Part shown: positions 43,985 to 57,271 of the stretch, piece by piece | How positions within the stretch are numbered: the first letter of the stretch is position 1 | Layout: every line of letters begins with the position of its first letter | Assembly: GCA_963693365.1 (NCBI GenBank) | Contig: CAVNZM010000001.1 | Coordinates: 4,774,001 to 4,838,000 of the forward strand | Source: Amoebidium appalachense | Taxonomy: Eukaryota > Ichthyosporea | Length of the DNA stretch: 64,000 nucleotides | Reading direction: 5' to 3' | Notes under the pieces: model-generated | What the model saw: only the letters and a program-made list of their open reading frames with translations | Told to the model about the DNA's origin: nothing | Databases searched by the model: none | Made by a program: the position numbers and the translations under genes

Positions 43985-44597
43985 ACTATGGGGAGAGGTA
44001 GATTGTGTATGGGATGTGTGTCGCTGTTACCTATTCAGTGCTGATGATGGATGGGTACATACTGCAAATTCACCCACCCACAAAATTCCGGATTTGCGAT
44101 ATAAACAATCAAACATGCTGCGTGCACACACACACCCATCTCCCCGATTCTGTCTATCTCTTTACCCCTCCCCCCCTCCCCCCCCCCCTTCTCCCGACCA
44201 CCACCAAAGTCTCCCAACATCCCACTTGCGGGTTGGGTAGGGAGGAGCCGAGAAGAGGAGGGGGGAAGAATGGGGGAGTAGTTACTTCTCCAAGTGTGAT
44301 TGCCACTTCGGGATGGTTGTTGATTACAGCTACATCCACAGCAGTATAGCCAGCCTGTGTATGTGTGTGTGTGTGTGTGTGTGTGTATGTTTATGTATGT
44401 GTGAATGCATGTGTGCTTGCACGTATGTGCCTGTGCCTGTGTGTCACTGCATATACCCGTTTGAGTGTGGTGGTCGGTAGAGCAAGTGCTGGAAGGCCGT
44501 GATCCACTTTGGACATACAGACATACAGGAAAGAGGGAGGCTTGAGCAAGTGCACGTGGTGGTAGGGGTGGGAATGGAGAAAGGGATGAGGGGTCAG

Positions 44598-44633
<36 letters not shown>

Positions 44634-45453
44634 AGGGGGGTTGACTTAGAGTTACAAACGACAGACAGAACCTGGTTGGGTTGGGGTTGGGACCGTTTCT
44701 GTTCCTCTTCCACACGGGGGAAGGAGGGGGCGTGGTGGCGGGGGGGGGGGGGGGGGGGGGGGGGGGGGAGGGAGGGGTAAAGATTAGGATGGTTTGAGAC
44801 TGGTAATGTGAGTTGAGGCCCTATGGACAGGTGACCACAGAGGTTATTCGGCCCCATCACGAGAAGCGTACGATTCATTTCCTGAAGATGGCTGCGCAAA
44901 ACACAGAGAAAAGATGTTTACATACATGCGGCATAGTTGAGGGACGATAAAAGATTCCTCGTGTTCTCAGACATTTCATTCGGTGAGTCTTAGAGAATTT
45001 ACCGTACCTCCAAACAATCAGCAGCTACCACCCCACTACACTCAGATATCCCTCTTGGCGCAATAACTCACGGTATGGGTAAACAAGAACACACCTCTAG
45101 CAGACGTGTCATACATATGGGCCGAAGACCTGAAGCTTGAGGGGGCAAAGGGCCGGTGTGAGTGTTTGTGTTTGAGTGTGTGTGCGTGTGTGTGTATATT
45201 TTTTTTTGGGGGGGGGGGGGAGGGGGGAGGAAGGGGAGGGAGGGAGGGAGGGGGGGGGGGGGGGGGGGGGGGGGGAGGCAAGGGGGAAGGCAGGTGGGGG
45301 ATAGTACGTTTTCTCTCGTAAGCATGTCGGCACCGGCACGAAGCAGCACTTTGCAGATGTCGGTGTTGCCCTCGGCAGCAGCAACATGGAGGGGAGAGGC
45401 TCCAAACTGTGTGCGTGTGCGTGTGCGTGTGCGTGTGCGTGTGCGTGTGCGTG

Positions 45454-45510
<57 letters not shown>

Positions 45511-45616
45511 GTTGTCTTTCATGTATGTGATGTGCAGGTGTATGGCGAACGTTTATTTTTTTTTTTTTTTTTGGGGGGGGGGGGGGGGTTAGGTTTTGGA
45601 GGGGATTTGAGTGGTT

Positions 45617-45658
<42 letters not shown>

Positions 45659-45820
45659 CCGGGTTGGGGGGGGGGGGGGGGGGGGGGGGGGCGAGAGATA
45701 TCGTGTTTGGCACACACAATGGAAAGTCCAAAAAAACAACCGGGTCGAACCCGAACCTACGACCTTCGATTGCAGGCGTTCTGCCAACTACAAATCCACT
45801 TGGGTCTAACGACCAATAAT

Positions 45821-45903
<83 letters not shown>

Positions 45904-46255
45904 CTTTGTGCATGTGGACATTTTTGTGTGTGCATGTACGTGTGTGTCCGTGATGGCGGGTAATTTCAAAGCACATGGCCTAAACAGAAAGTAAGGAGCT
46001 GGAAAGAAGGGGCAATACACTGAATGGCATATAATCTGTTCGAGGAATAGTGATGGGGGTCCTTTTGCATGGTAAAAGGGGTAGTGGTGGTAAAATTATG
46101 GGGGGTTTAATTTTTCTTTTGGGGGGGTTGGGGGGGAGGGGGGGATGTTGGTACATGAATGTTTCTGACGGACACAAGGCTGCCGGCAGAGGCCAAAAGG
46201 GAGACAACATCAACACTGCCTCCCTGTGCCGCATAGTGAAGAGGGGTGCTCCCTG

Positions 46256-46338
<83 letters not shown>

Positions 46339-46655
46339 GTGCGTGTGTGTGTGTTCAATTTAGTGGATGTACGGGTCCTATATCTGCAGATCCAATCGCA
46401 TAAAATAACACAAGGCTACCATTGATTTTTAGAAATGATGTTCCGGCAGCCGGAGAGGATAAGGGAGGAGGAGGAGGGCGGGAGGGGTCAGGTTTGCGGG
46501 AAGGAGAGTTTGAATCTAAAACAGGCTTCGTGCAAGACAAGGGAATAAGGGAAAACCTGCCACCATGGGGAAATGTGCCATTAGGTATCAACGTCTCTCT
46601 GACCACATATTTTCTGTTCTCCTCTATTCCTCTGTTCTTTTTGTTCACTTTCATT

Positions 46656-46688
<33 letters not shown>

Positions 46689-47177
46689 TTCTTCTTCTTC
46701 TTCTTCTTTTTTTTTTTTTTTTTTTTTGGGGGGGGGGGGTTAGGGGGAGACACGGAAGGGGTTAGGGGGAGACACTCATGGGGTGCAACATGTGTGTTTC
46801 GGTACTTGGGCAAATCTGAAAAGGACTGTGGTGCAAAAAAAGGTGTGTGGTCGGAAGGTGTCTGTCCGAGGCAAGGCATGGCTGTCGTGGAGGCAATGTG
46901 CCTGGGGGTAGGACCCTTTTATGCTGCATTATCAGGAAAAAGGAGAAAAGAAATAAAACTATCGGGGGTTGCAGGGGGGGAAGGCAGGGATGGAAGGGCG
47001 AGAGAGCAAGGGGGAGGGGGGGAGGGGAGGCTGAGAGAGGGAGAGAGCGGGGAGGGGGGGGGAAGGAGAAAGAGAGAGAGATACATAGAAAGGGAGAGGA
47101 AGAGTGGAGCTGCTGTGGATGGAAAAATGTACGACTGAAGGGATATGTTTGGGGTTTTTTCTTTTGTGTGTGTGTGT

Positions 47178-47211
<34 letters not shown>

Positions 47212-47454
47212 TACAAACAGGTATCGCAAAATACAAAAATACACAACGAAATACAGGCTGTAACTTACAGAGTTGCATTTTGAGAATTTGGGGCGGGTGG
47301 GTGGGGGTGGGGTAGGAAGGGGAGCGGGGAGAGGGGGGCGAGGGGGAGGATACCCACACGATTGGCTGCCGAGGGATTGGCGCCCCGGCTTAAAAGAAGA
47401 GAGACGATGGATGAGTGGCCGTACTTGGATGCATAGTGGAGGGCAGACGTGTGG

Positions 47455-47535
<81 letters not shown>

Positions 47536-48052
47536 GAAAAATGGTTAGACCTTTAAGAACGGGGATGGTGGTAGGAACTGGACAGACGCTGTACGGTGAT
47601 GTGCCTGGGCAAAGGTACTATCATGAGTGAAGAGAACTAAAGGTGTGATGCCTTTCGACAATGTGTGGGAGTAGTGTTGAATATCTATGGAAATGAGCTG
47701 TCCTGGTATGGTTACACTTGCTGCTTTGCATCAATACACTTGCTGCGTTTCTAAAATCTTTTTTCTCTTTCTCTTCTCCCCTCCCCCCCTCCTCCCTCCC
47801 TCCCCCCGCGTCATCTCACTGCCTTGTGATCATGATGTGGTGTGCGTGAAGTCTTATCAACCACCAACTTGATCCTCACTCTTGCCCCCCACACTGTCAC
47901 ACGTAGATCATTAACAAATAGCCATCTAAACACCTCCCATGTGCACGTACCGCTGGTTCGCATATGTCAGCACTACCCCTCCTGTCCAGGTGCAACAGTA
48001 CTTTTTCAAGGTCCCCATGTTTGGCCGCTTCTAATACTTCGCTAGCGTCCAT
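43484..48052 (-). CDS. Ankyrin-repeat protein with C-terminal F-box-like segment, six exons
   Basis: Exons: 48052-47951, 47456-47358, 46256-46155, 45406-45308, 44354-44286 and 43696-43484. All five introns are phase 0, giving 227 residues. The start context is GACCATGGAC. Exon 1 is an N-cap repeat (LEAAKHGDLEKVLLHL). Exons 2, 3 and 4 are 33, 34 and 33 codons, each one full ankyrin repeat (SALHYASKYGH, TPLHYAAQGGS, SPLHVAAAEGN). Exon 5 is a final partial repeat. Exon 6 reads HPWTPKTHTRFP, then a Leu-rich segment, then WKLPWEVVERIVCFLG, similar to the F-box-like tail L-P-x-E-[LV]-[LV]-E-x-I. A protein-binding adaptor is likely, possibly for ubiquitin ligation (inferred). Acceptors are mostly ends of CA repeats. 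The frame is intact and ends in TGA. The link of exon 6 to this gene rests on strand and phase. Confidence 0.85.
45738..45800 (-). other. tRNA-like / SINE remnant in an ankyrin-gene intron
   Basis: On the minus strand the order is a box-A-like TAGTTGGCAGAACG, an anticodon-arm-like CCTGCAATCGAAGG, and a box-B-like GGGTTCGACCC, with tRNA-like spacing. A T7 run follows, as in an RNA polymerase III stop. No full acceptor stem was seen, so a tRNA-derived SINE or dead tRNA is more likely than a working tRNA. Confidence 0.4.
46259..46352. repeat. (TG)n that forms an ankyrin-gene 3' splice site
   Basis: On the gene strand this is (CA)n ending in CAG, immediately before exon 3. A second such tract (47459-47530) precedes exon 2, and a CG/CA-type one (45408-45508) precedes exon 4. 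Confidence 0.9.
46655..46738. repeat. (CTTT)n, (CTT)n, T and G tracts
   Basis: Successive pure tracts of CTTT, CTT, T and G within an ankyrin-gene intron. Confidence 0.9.
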
Positions 48053-48526
48053 GGTCTGGCTCCATTATGTAACACTCTCGCCGACGATTGCGCTGCCTGC
48101 AGGTTGTCTTTTCAAGTGCACAGGCGTATTTTCTCATGTACATACAAATGGTTAGGGGAGTGACATGAAACCAAGCTTGAAATTCAAACTGTATATATGT
48201 AGTCACTGAGTACACTTCGCTTCAGTGTTGGTGAGTTGCTGGCCGTGGCTTTGCGGTTGCAGGGTTTATTTGAAAAATTCATTCTGCCCGCCTATGCATC
48301 GGATTGGCTATCATATAAGAGATGTCCTTATTTGGTTTTATTGCGCAATCCCAAATTTGGAACTTTGGGCGGGACAGTTTGCCGGCCCTCAGCGACGTCA
48401 CACCAGGTGCATCCACCACGGCCAATTGCCTGAGGTTTGTATCCACAAGAAGGATAGCTTTAGCATTTGTGTGACCGAAAGAAACATACCGAGCATATCA
48501 CACCGGACACTTATTAGTCCTGCAAC
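48053..48526. promoter_or_regulatory. Shared divergent promoter of the ankyrin and MYND genes
   Basis: The two start codons are 474 bases apart and face away from each other. For the plus-strand gene there is ATTGG at 48303-48307 and a TATAAG at about 48314-48319. A GACGTCAC (half CRE) lies near 48393. For the minus-strand gene, TATATA-like DNA lies near 48190. The segment has no repeats, unlike the DNA on both sides. Confidence 0.55.
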
Positions 48527-51500
48527 ATGACCAACCGAGTAAGCCACACGCTTATGTCCTACAAGCACCTACTACATCCAGAGGAGCTTGCAAAGGAGTT
48601 TGACTGCCTGAGCCATCCTGAGTGCTTCGACTATGACCTGTCTGGCCCCCACAGCTTACCACTGCGCATACGGCCGCCTTGCATGTTCTGGTAATGGGCG
48701 CTCCTTAGGAGCCTGCTTTACGTGCGGGCTGCACATTGCAGACAACAGTCGTGAAGCAAGGGCAGTGTTGAAGAGACGACTGACAACACCGGAGTTGGTT
48801 ACGGGAAAGTCGGAGTCATGGCAAGACATCAGACTGCAGACCGTGTCTGCCCTGAACGCGCTGCTTCTTGAAATGGTATCCAACTCATATCATTTATTCT
48901 ATGACTCTTTGGTGTGTGGATAGGAGCGGGTGGCTGTTGTTGTAAGGAACGGTTCATGGGTGAGGGGATAGGGGAAAAGGAAAATTTGTGGGTAGAAGGG
49001 CTGAGAGGAGTGAGAAAGGAGGGGATCAAGTTGGGGACGGGGGAGGTTGGGGAGGAGGGAGGGGGGGGGGGGGGAGGAAGGACGGAGATGTGGGGTGTGT
49101 GTATTTGGGGGGAGGGGGGGCGGGGGGCGGGGGAGGGGGGGGGGGAGAGAGAGAGAGAGAGAGAGACAGAGAGGGGAGAAAGGGGAGAGAAGAGGGTAGC
49201 AAGATAGGGGGGGAGATAGAGCAAGCGAGAAACAGGATTTTGAGAAAGTGAGAGAGGTGTGTGTGGGTGGGTGGGATGGGGGGGGGGGGGGGGGGGGGGG
49301 GGAAAGGGGGAGAAGGCAAGTGAGATATGACACTGAGAAAGCTTATCTGCACTCGTTGACGATATCTATCTGCTCGTGTTTCATACTGGACACGCAGGTG
49401 TTTTTCGAACCCCCCCCCCCTCCCCCCTTCTGCTTCCATGCTTTTTGAATGTTTTTGTATGGTTTCTAATTTTGTATGTTTGTGACCATTTAATTTTGTC
49501 TCGGCCCGGGGCGTTTACAGCACTGTTCATCTCATTCTCTGCCACCCCACAACCTACCAACAATTCTCAACAAAGCCCTCTCCCTTTCTTTCCCCTTCCC
49601 CTCCACCTTTACCCCTAAGTACCTCCCACTGCTTATATCCCCCCCCCCCCCCCCCCTCCCCCCCCCTCCCCCAGGGGCTCTGCTTTTACAATACACTCTG
49701 GGCTGATTATTTGTGTGCCATTTGATGTGCTATTTCCTTTTTTTTCGTGGCTATCTTAGTTCGCCTCAAGTTGTACCTTCCTCCCCCCTCCCCCCCTCCC
49801 CCTCCTCCCCCTCCCCCTCCTCCCCCTCCCCTTCCCCCCCCTTCCCCGCGACCCCCTTCCCCAACCCCCCATCACCACCACGCATGTCCCCTTTGCTACG
49901 TAGGCAGGTCCTGAACTCTCACCTAACAAATGTGCTTTGGTCTTCTTCCAACCCCCTCCCACCCTTCCCCCTCTCCCCCATCCCCCTACCTCTCTTACGT
50001 CCCCCTCCCCCTCCCCCCCCCCCCCCCCCCCCACCGGGTGCACATACACACACAGTATGATCAATATGAGATCAGCCACACGCTGGGGCTCCACTCCATC
50101 CCCGATCTCCGAATGTTTCTGATCCGTGAGTGCAAGATTGTGCCCACACTGGTGGCCATGTTGCGCGATTATATCACCGATACCAAAAAGGAAAGATGCG
50201 GAGAAAAACCCCACGCCGTCACAGCCAGGCTCAAACACGAAATATTGCGACCAATCAGATGCCGTCCCTTACCACTGCATGTTCGTTCTGGGCAAGTTAG
50301 TCGATTTTTTAGCCAAGATGAAACTGGGATCTGGGGCACTACCGGGTTTGAAGGCGCAATATTTGGTTGCCACAGAGGAGATATCGAACGCGGGTGGTGT
50401 TGATGTAATGTTGCAATACGTGAATGGGCAGTACGGTATCGTGCAGGCGATAGCAGCCACATGGCACTGAGGCAGATCACAGGGTATGCCGTGGCATGCC
50501 GTGCCGTGGTCAGGTGCCCAGATGCAAGCGCACTTGCTGTTATGTTTCATCCGAGCGCGTTCAGTCGCATCATGAACGAGTCGTTCGATTCACGGAGTGA
50601 ACTTTCACCTGGAGAGTTGGCGGTGGTTTGTGATTCTGTTCCAGGCACACGCGAACTAGCGAACCCTTTTACGCTGACGTATGCGGAGGCAAGAAAATGC
50701 TTACGGAACAGGTTGGCCCCAGCGATGGAAGGTGCGGGAGACATAATGGCGATTGTGGTGAGGGAGGTGGGGGTGGTGGCGGCACAGGCAACGATAGCAA
50801 ACGAGAAAGCAATGGCTGCTATGTGGGGGTGGCTGTGTGTGCCGTGGCTACAGAGTCGTTGGAGCAGTCGGTTATGACGTCGGCGGCAATTCTGTTAACG
50901 GCACTGACAAAGGTGGGTGTGTGTGGGGGGGAGGGTGGGTGGGGAGGGAGGAGGGGGGTGGAGGGAGGGAGGGGGGGGGGGGTAGGGGGTTGTGTGTGTG
51001 TGGGGGGGGGGGAGGGGGGTTGGGTGGGGGGAGGGGTATTTGTGTGAGTGTGTGTGCGTGTGTGGGGAGGGGGGGGGGAGAGGGGGGAGGGGGGAGGGTT
51101 CGTATGTACGGGTGTGTGTTGGTGTGTGTGTGTGTGTCATGGTACGTGTGCGGGTGGTCAGGCGTTTATGCTGGTGTTCAGGTGTTGGTGTGTGTGTGTG
51201 TGTGTGTTTGGGGGGGGGAGGGGAAGGAGGGGGGATATGTTGGTGTGAGTGTGGATGGGTGGGTGGATGGATTGGCTTTGTGTTCCGTGGAATCTGGATA
51301 GGAAGGGTGTCGTAGGGAAGGTGTGGAGGGGCTGGTGGAGATGGAGGGGTGAGAGTGGGGTGTAGGGGGGCTGTGGGTGGCCTGCCGATATGTAAGTGTG
51401 TATTTGTGTGTGTGTGGGGGGGGGGGGAAGGGGGGGAGGGGGAGGGAAGGAGGGGCACCCCACTCATTTTTATTTATTTTTTATTTTTATTTTTTTTTTT

Positions 51501-52023
51501 TGGGGGGGGGGGGGGGGGAAGGGAGGGAGGGGAAGCGGGAGAGGAGGGAGAATTCTGTTGCTATTATTATCATATGTGCTTTCGGTCACCCTCCACGTTT
51601 CTCTCTGTTTTCCCTCTCGCATTCTCCCTTCCTCCGTTCCTTTTAACATGCCCCCCCCCCCCCTCACCCCCCCCCCCCCAGTACAAAGCCACGGCCGAGC
51701 AGCTACTCGACCAGCACGATCTGATTGGACAATTCGAGCGAATTATCTACATGCCCATGTTCTGGCCCCTGCATGATAACTTAAAGGCAGTGCGCAACAC
51801 TGTGGCCCACGGGGGCAGGTGCCTAAAGGAAGCCGCAAACTCGGATGCTATTTTGGTGGTGGTGGCGGCATAGACGGAGTCGAGTCTGGCGGTCGTGCAG
51901 GAGCCAGCACTGGAGGTGGGTGTCTTTAATAGTCCACTCTGGGGGCTTGGGAATAGTCACTGTAGGTGTCTTTAATAGTCCACTGTAAGTGCTTCTTTAA
52001 GAGTCCACTGTGAATTGACCGGG

Positions 52024-52058
<35 letters not shown>

Positions 52059-52951
52059 AAAGGGATGCAACATGAAATAGAGCCCTTCTCAGGAGAGAGG
52101 GGGGGGGGGGGGAGGGGGGGGGGGGAGGGGAGAGAGTAATCGAGCCTGGCGTCAAGGGGAATACAGGTAGGATCGCATGGGGTCAAGACTGAGCCTGCAT
52201 GGCCGTGCACAGATAGTCAAGAGCCTATTGACCCTGCCTGCCACTGCCACCGAGAAGGCTGAAAATACTTAGCGGTTGCTCAAGGCTGGCCTGAGGGTGC
52301 GGGTACGTGTATTGGGGGGGGAGGGGGGGGGGGGGGGCCTGGAGGGAAGGGGGAGGGGGGAGGAGCTAACCCCCCGACCGGTGTGGGGGCGGGCCCTGGG
52401 GTGGAAGAGGGGGAGGGGGGGGGGGGGGGGGGGAGGGGGGATGGGGTGAATGTGAAGGAGGAATAGGGAGGATGTGCAGGTCCGAAGTGGGGATAGATGG
52501 GGAAGTGGATGTTTGTTTGTTTGCTTTTTTTGTTTTTGTTTTTCCTATTTTTTTCCCGGGGGGGGAAGGGGGGGGGGGGGGGGGGGTTGAGCGTGTATAT
52601 GCATCTGGGTGTGCTTGTAGGTGGGTGTGAATTGCTACGGAGGGATATGGGTGATTGGGTGAGTGGGCCTGTGTGGGTGCTGTGTTGGGTTTGTTTGGAT
52701 GGCGCACGTGCATGCATGTGTACGTCAGTGCATGTGTTTCTCCCTCCACCTTCCCCCCCCCCCTCCCGCCCACGCACACACACACCCAGCGCCCACCTTC
52801 CCCATGCCACCCACTTAGCATAATTGTCCTCGGTCAGTCACATCAGTTTGCGCGTGCACACACGCACACACACACATATTCACCCACCCACTGACCAGCA
52901 TGCAACACACGCACGCAACCACACACACACACACATACACACACAAACACA

Positions 52952-53001
<50 letters not shown>

Positions 53002-53426
53002 CACACTATGTGCACACACTCCTGCACGTCTGCCGAAACAAAGCCAGTCACACACACACGCGCACATGTCACACACGGACATTTCTGTACACACACACAC
53101 ACAAACACCACACACACACACAGTCACTGCGGGAGATGGAGGGTGAGGAGAATGGGCGCACTGCTCTGCACATTGTGCAACTGATAAAGACACATGCCCC
53201 CACGGAGTTTAAAGTAACCCCCCCCTTCCCCCCCCCCCCCCCCCCCCCCAATCCCACCCCACCCCCCTCCCCTGTCCCTGCCCTTCCGCGAAATAGAATA
53301 CGAGAATAAATATATGCACGTGCTTACACTTTTGGTGTGCGTGCATTTCAGCATCCACACACCCAGCACGGGATATAGCAAAGAATCAAAATGAACAAAG
53401 AGGAAAGAGCCGAGAAAGCACATCAG

Positions 53427-53466
<40 letters not shown>

Positions 53467-54078
53467 CACATACACCCACATTCACATGTTCGCCCATGCA
53501 CACCTACGCACACACGCATGCATGCGCGCACACGCACACGCACACGCACACGCTCACACACTCGCTCACTCACGCAGACTCATTCACTCGCGCTCCCCCC
53601 CCCCCCCCCTCCCCCCCTCCCCCCAAACACACACACAGAGGGATACACAAGGCGCCACTCATGCACAAACCAACCATACAACACACATTCCCCTCCCCTT
53701 CCCACCAAGCCCACCCACCCCACCCACCCACCCACACAGAGACACATGCACACACACACACAGTCTCACGGGAATTTACACATGCCTTGTCACCCGCACA
53801 CACGTTTTGAATCATGCTCACCCATATACACATGGGCACACATGTGTGCATGCAAGCATTATGCACACACACAGCCAGACCTCTCCCCCCCTCCCTCCCC
53901 ATGTATATTCTTACATGATGTGCCCATGCAGCCAAGGATATAGATGGCCCAATCAGTTTAGGTGAACAAGCATCTGGGTTTCAGCTGAAAGGAAACCCCT
54001 CCCCTTTCTTCTCGTCTATATGCATATGCCATAAAAATGTCTACCTTTCCTACAACTTGCTGACTAATTCTGAGCCAA

Positions 54079-54110
<32 letters not shown>

Positions 54111-54730
54111 TTCCCCCCCCCTTCCCCCCACCCCCCTCTCTCACCCCCACCCCCCCCCCCCCCCCTTTTCCTCCCTTCTCCCTCTCCCTCTCCCTCCTCT
54201 CTCTCTCCCTCTCCCTCCCTCCTCTCTCTCCCTCCTCTCTCCCCTCCCCCCCCCCCCTCCCCCCCAACCACCCCCCCCCCCCCCCCTTCCCCTCTCCCCC
54301 TCTTTCCCCCCACTCCATCCCCCACTTACAGGCGCACGAAGCGTATTGGTCGAGAATCTCCAAACCCAGTGAGGATGCATTGCAGAGATTAGTTGATAGC
54401 AGTCTGGATGGCCTGGCCGTGGAGGAGATCATGAGTGAGGCGCTCGAGAAACCATTGGAGAAGGCACTGAGCGAGGGTAGATACCAAGACGCCATGGACA
54501 TGTACGTGTGCATGACTTTAAAAAATGAAACACATACGGGACCCTAGTTTTGTTTTTTAATAACATGTATGTGCACATAACATTTAGATTATGAAACACA
54601 CACGGGACATAACATGAAACACACACAGGGCTTTTTTTGTTTTTTTATAAACATGTATGTATGTGTGCACAGCATTTGGCATGAATCACACCCACACATG
54701 CCACTTTCCCTAATTTACTCTCTCTCTCTC

Positions 54731-54763
<33 letters not shown>

Positions 54764-55022
54764 AAGAAAAAAAAAAAAAAAAAAGAAACCTCCTTCCAGG
54801 AAAAAAAAATAAAAAAAATGAAGGCTTACATACACAATTGCCTCGTTGCCTGACTGTGTGTGTATCCATCTGTTACCCCACTCCGCTCCATACAACTCTC
54901 CGAACAACAACATAGCCCATTCTCTCGTAATTCTTTGTTTTCTCCTTTGCATTACTCACTTGAACACACACGCGCGCCAATGCGCAAACCACCTCCTTCT
55001 TCCCCCTGCCCAACCAACCCTT

Positions 55023-55054
<32 letters not shown>

Positions 55055-55072
55055 TTCCTGCCTCCTCCCCCT

Positions 55073-55107
<35 letters not shown>

Positions 55108-55408
55108 ACACACACACACAGAAATTTGGGTTCCATGTGCGGTGCCGGCAGTGGAGGGAACTCCTGCGCCAACATTTACGGCATGACTGCACACTTTGCG
55201 CTTGCGAGCGGAGACAAGGAGAAGGCAGTCATGTACGCCACACATGCACTGTGCCAGACTTTTGCACAGCAGACAGAGCTGTATGATAAGTTTTTGAGCG
55301 TTCGGTGGACGGCTTTTGAGAAGTTGGGGAAGAAGTATGAGGTGGGTGGTGTGGGTGGGCAATGTTTTTTTTTTTTTTTTTTTTTTTTTGTTGTTGTTGT
55401 TGTTGTTG

Positions 55409-55472
<64 letters not shown>

Positions 55473-55973
55473 GCATCTGCGTATATACGTGAGAACGAGT
55501 GAGTGGCTCGGTGGGTTGGTGGGTTTGTGGGCGAGTGGCGAGTAGATGGATGGTATGTGCATCTGTGTGCGTGTGTGACAGTGCCTGTATGTGTGTGTGT
55601 GTCTGTGCGTCTGTATACCTGTGTGTGTGTGTCTGTGTGCTGATGTTGTGTGTGTGGTGTGCATGCATTGTGTTAATGTTGTGTGTTTGGTGTTTGTTTG
55701 TTTTTGTTTTTTTTTTGTTTTTTGTTTTTTTTATTTGTGTGTGTGTGTGCGCGCGTATGTGCTAAGGGCGAAAGTTGGTGATGATTGGACGTACCCAAAC
55801 GTGAGTGTATGTATGTGTGCTTGTTACCGTATCCTTTTGCTGCATTGTTATGTCTGCCTGTATGTGTGTGGCAGCCAGAATATGATCATATGGACGTATG
55901 TAGTTGTGTCACTTGATTCTTAGCGGATATGAGACGAGGTGTGAGAAGGAGGAGTGGAGGGTGTGTGGGTCTG

Positions 55974-56048
<75 letters not shown>

Positions 56049-56067
56049 TGTTGGGGAGGGGTGGGGA

Positions 56068-56106
<39 letters not shown>

Positions 56107-56296
56107 GGGGGGGAAGGACGTATGGGCGAGTGCACGGGACCGTGTGTTCTGCATGTATGTCTCTTGGGCATCTGTGTGAGGTCTCATGTGACGACAAGCA
56201 GACAATATTTCGTGCCATATTCTTGACTCGTGCCTACTGCAGCATTCCTTCCCCCCCCCCCCCCCCCCCCCCCCCCCACCCACCCACCCACCCACC

Positions 56297-56356
<60 letters not shown>

Positions 56357-56879
56357 CACACACACACACCTCCTTTCCTCCGTCGTTTTAACACTATCTG
56401 CCTCAGCCTGCCACACTCTTCCAGCTGCTGCCCCCCCCCCCCCCCCAAAAAAAAAAAAAAAAAAAAAAAAGAAAAAGAAAAAAAGAAAAGAAAAAGAAAA
56501 ACAGAAAACAAGCAAGACCCCCCCCCCCCCCCCCCCCCCCCCCCCCACAAAAACACACTCACCCACTCCACATGCCTCTTTCTTCCCGCTTCCTTCTCCT
56601 TGTATGCTGATAACTGCATTCTGGCATGTACTGTTTATAAAATTTATTAAATCCGACGAGCTTTGCGCGCAGCATCCACCTCACCCCTTCACCTCCTTCG
56701 AGCACACACACACACACACAGACACACACACACACAGACACACACACGCAAACACACAAACACACACACACAGAGAGAGAGACACACACACACACACACA
56801 TGCACATATGCACATACATGGACACAGCAACCTTTTTCACAGCCGTTATCCCGGCCAATATTTTGGCCTCCCCCCCCCC

Positions 56880-56920
<41 letters not shown>

Positions 56921-57237
56921 AAAAAAAAAAAAAAAAAGAAAAGACTTGCTGGAGGGTGCTGACACACCGACCACCCGCAGGCCCTCAACGATCTAGCCCT
57001 TCTTGCCGTTCTTAAACCCGAGCACAAACCCACATACGAGGCCAAGCTGGCGCAGTATGTGTCGGCCACAAAGGGCCTGCAGCACAGTGTGTGTGTGGGG
57101 GGTGGCTACTACCACTACGGCAAGATGAAGAAGTGTGGCGGCTGCATGAGTGTGCGTTACTGCACCCGTGTGTGTCAGGTCTGTGCACGTGCATATCTCG
57201 CATGCTGTTGCCCTAGCTTCTAACCGACCCCCTTCAC

Positions 57238-57271
<34 letters not shown>

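Noticed and set aside
44855-44880. Possible extra mini-exon of the ankyrin gene (CGCAG...GTACGC)
   Set aside because: Its length of about 20 bases is not a multiple of three, and exons 4 and 5 already join as one continuous repeat without it.
51868-51915. Reassigned TAG codon (TAG read as Gln) in this genome
   Set aside because: The phosphatase, PDZ1 and nucleoredoxin frames all end naturally at TAG, so TAG is a normal stop here.
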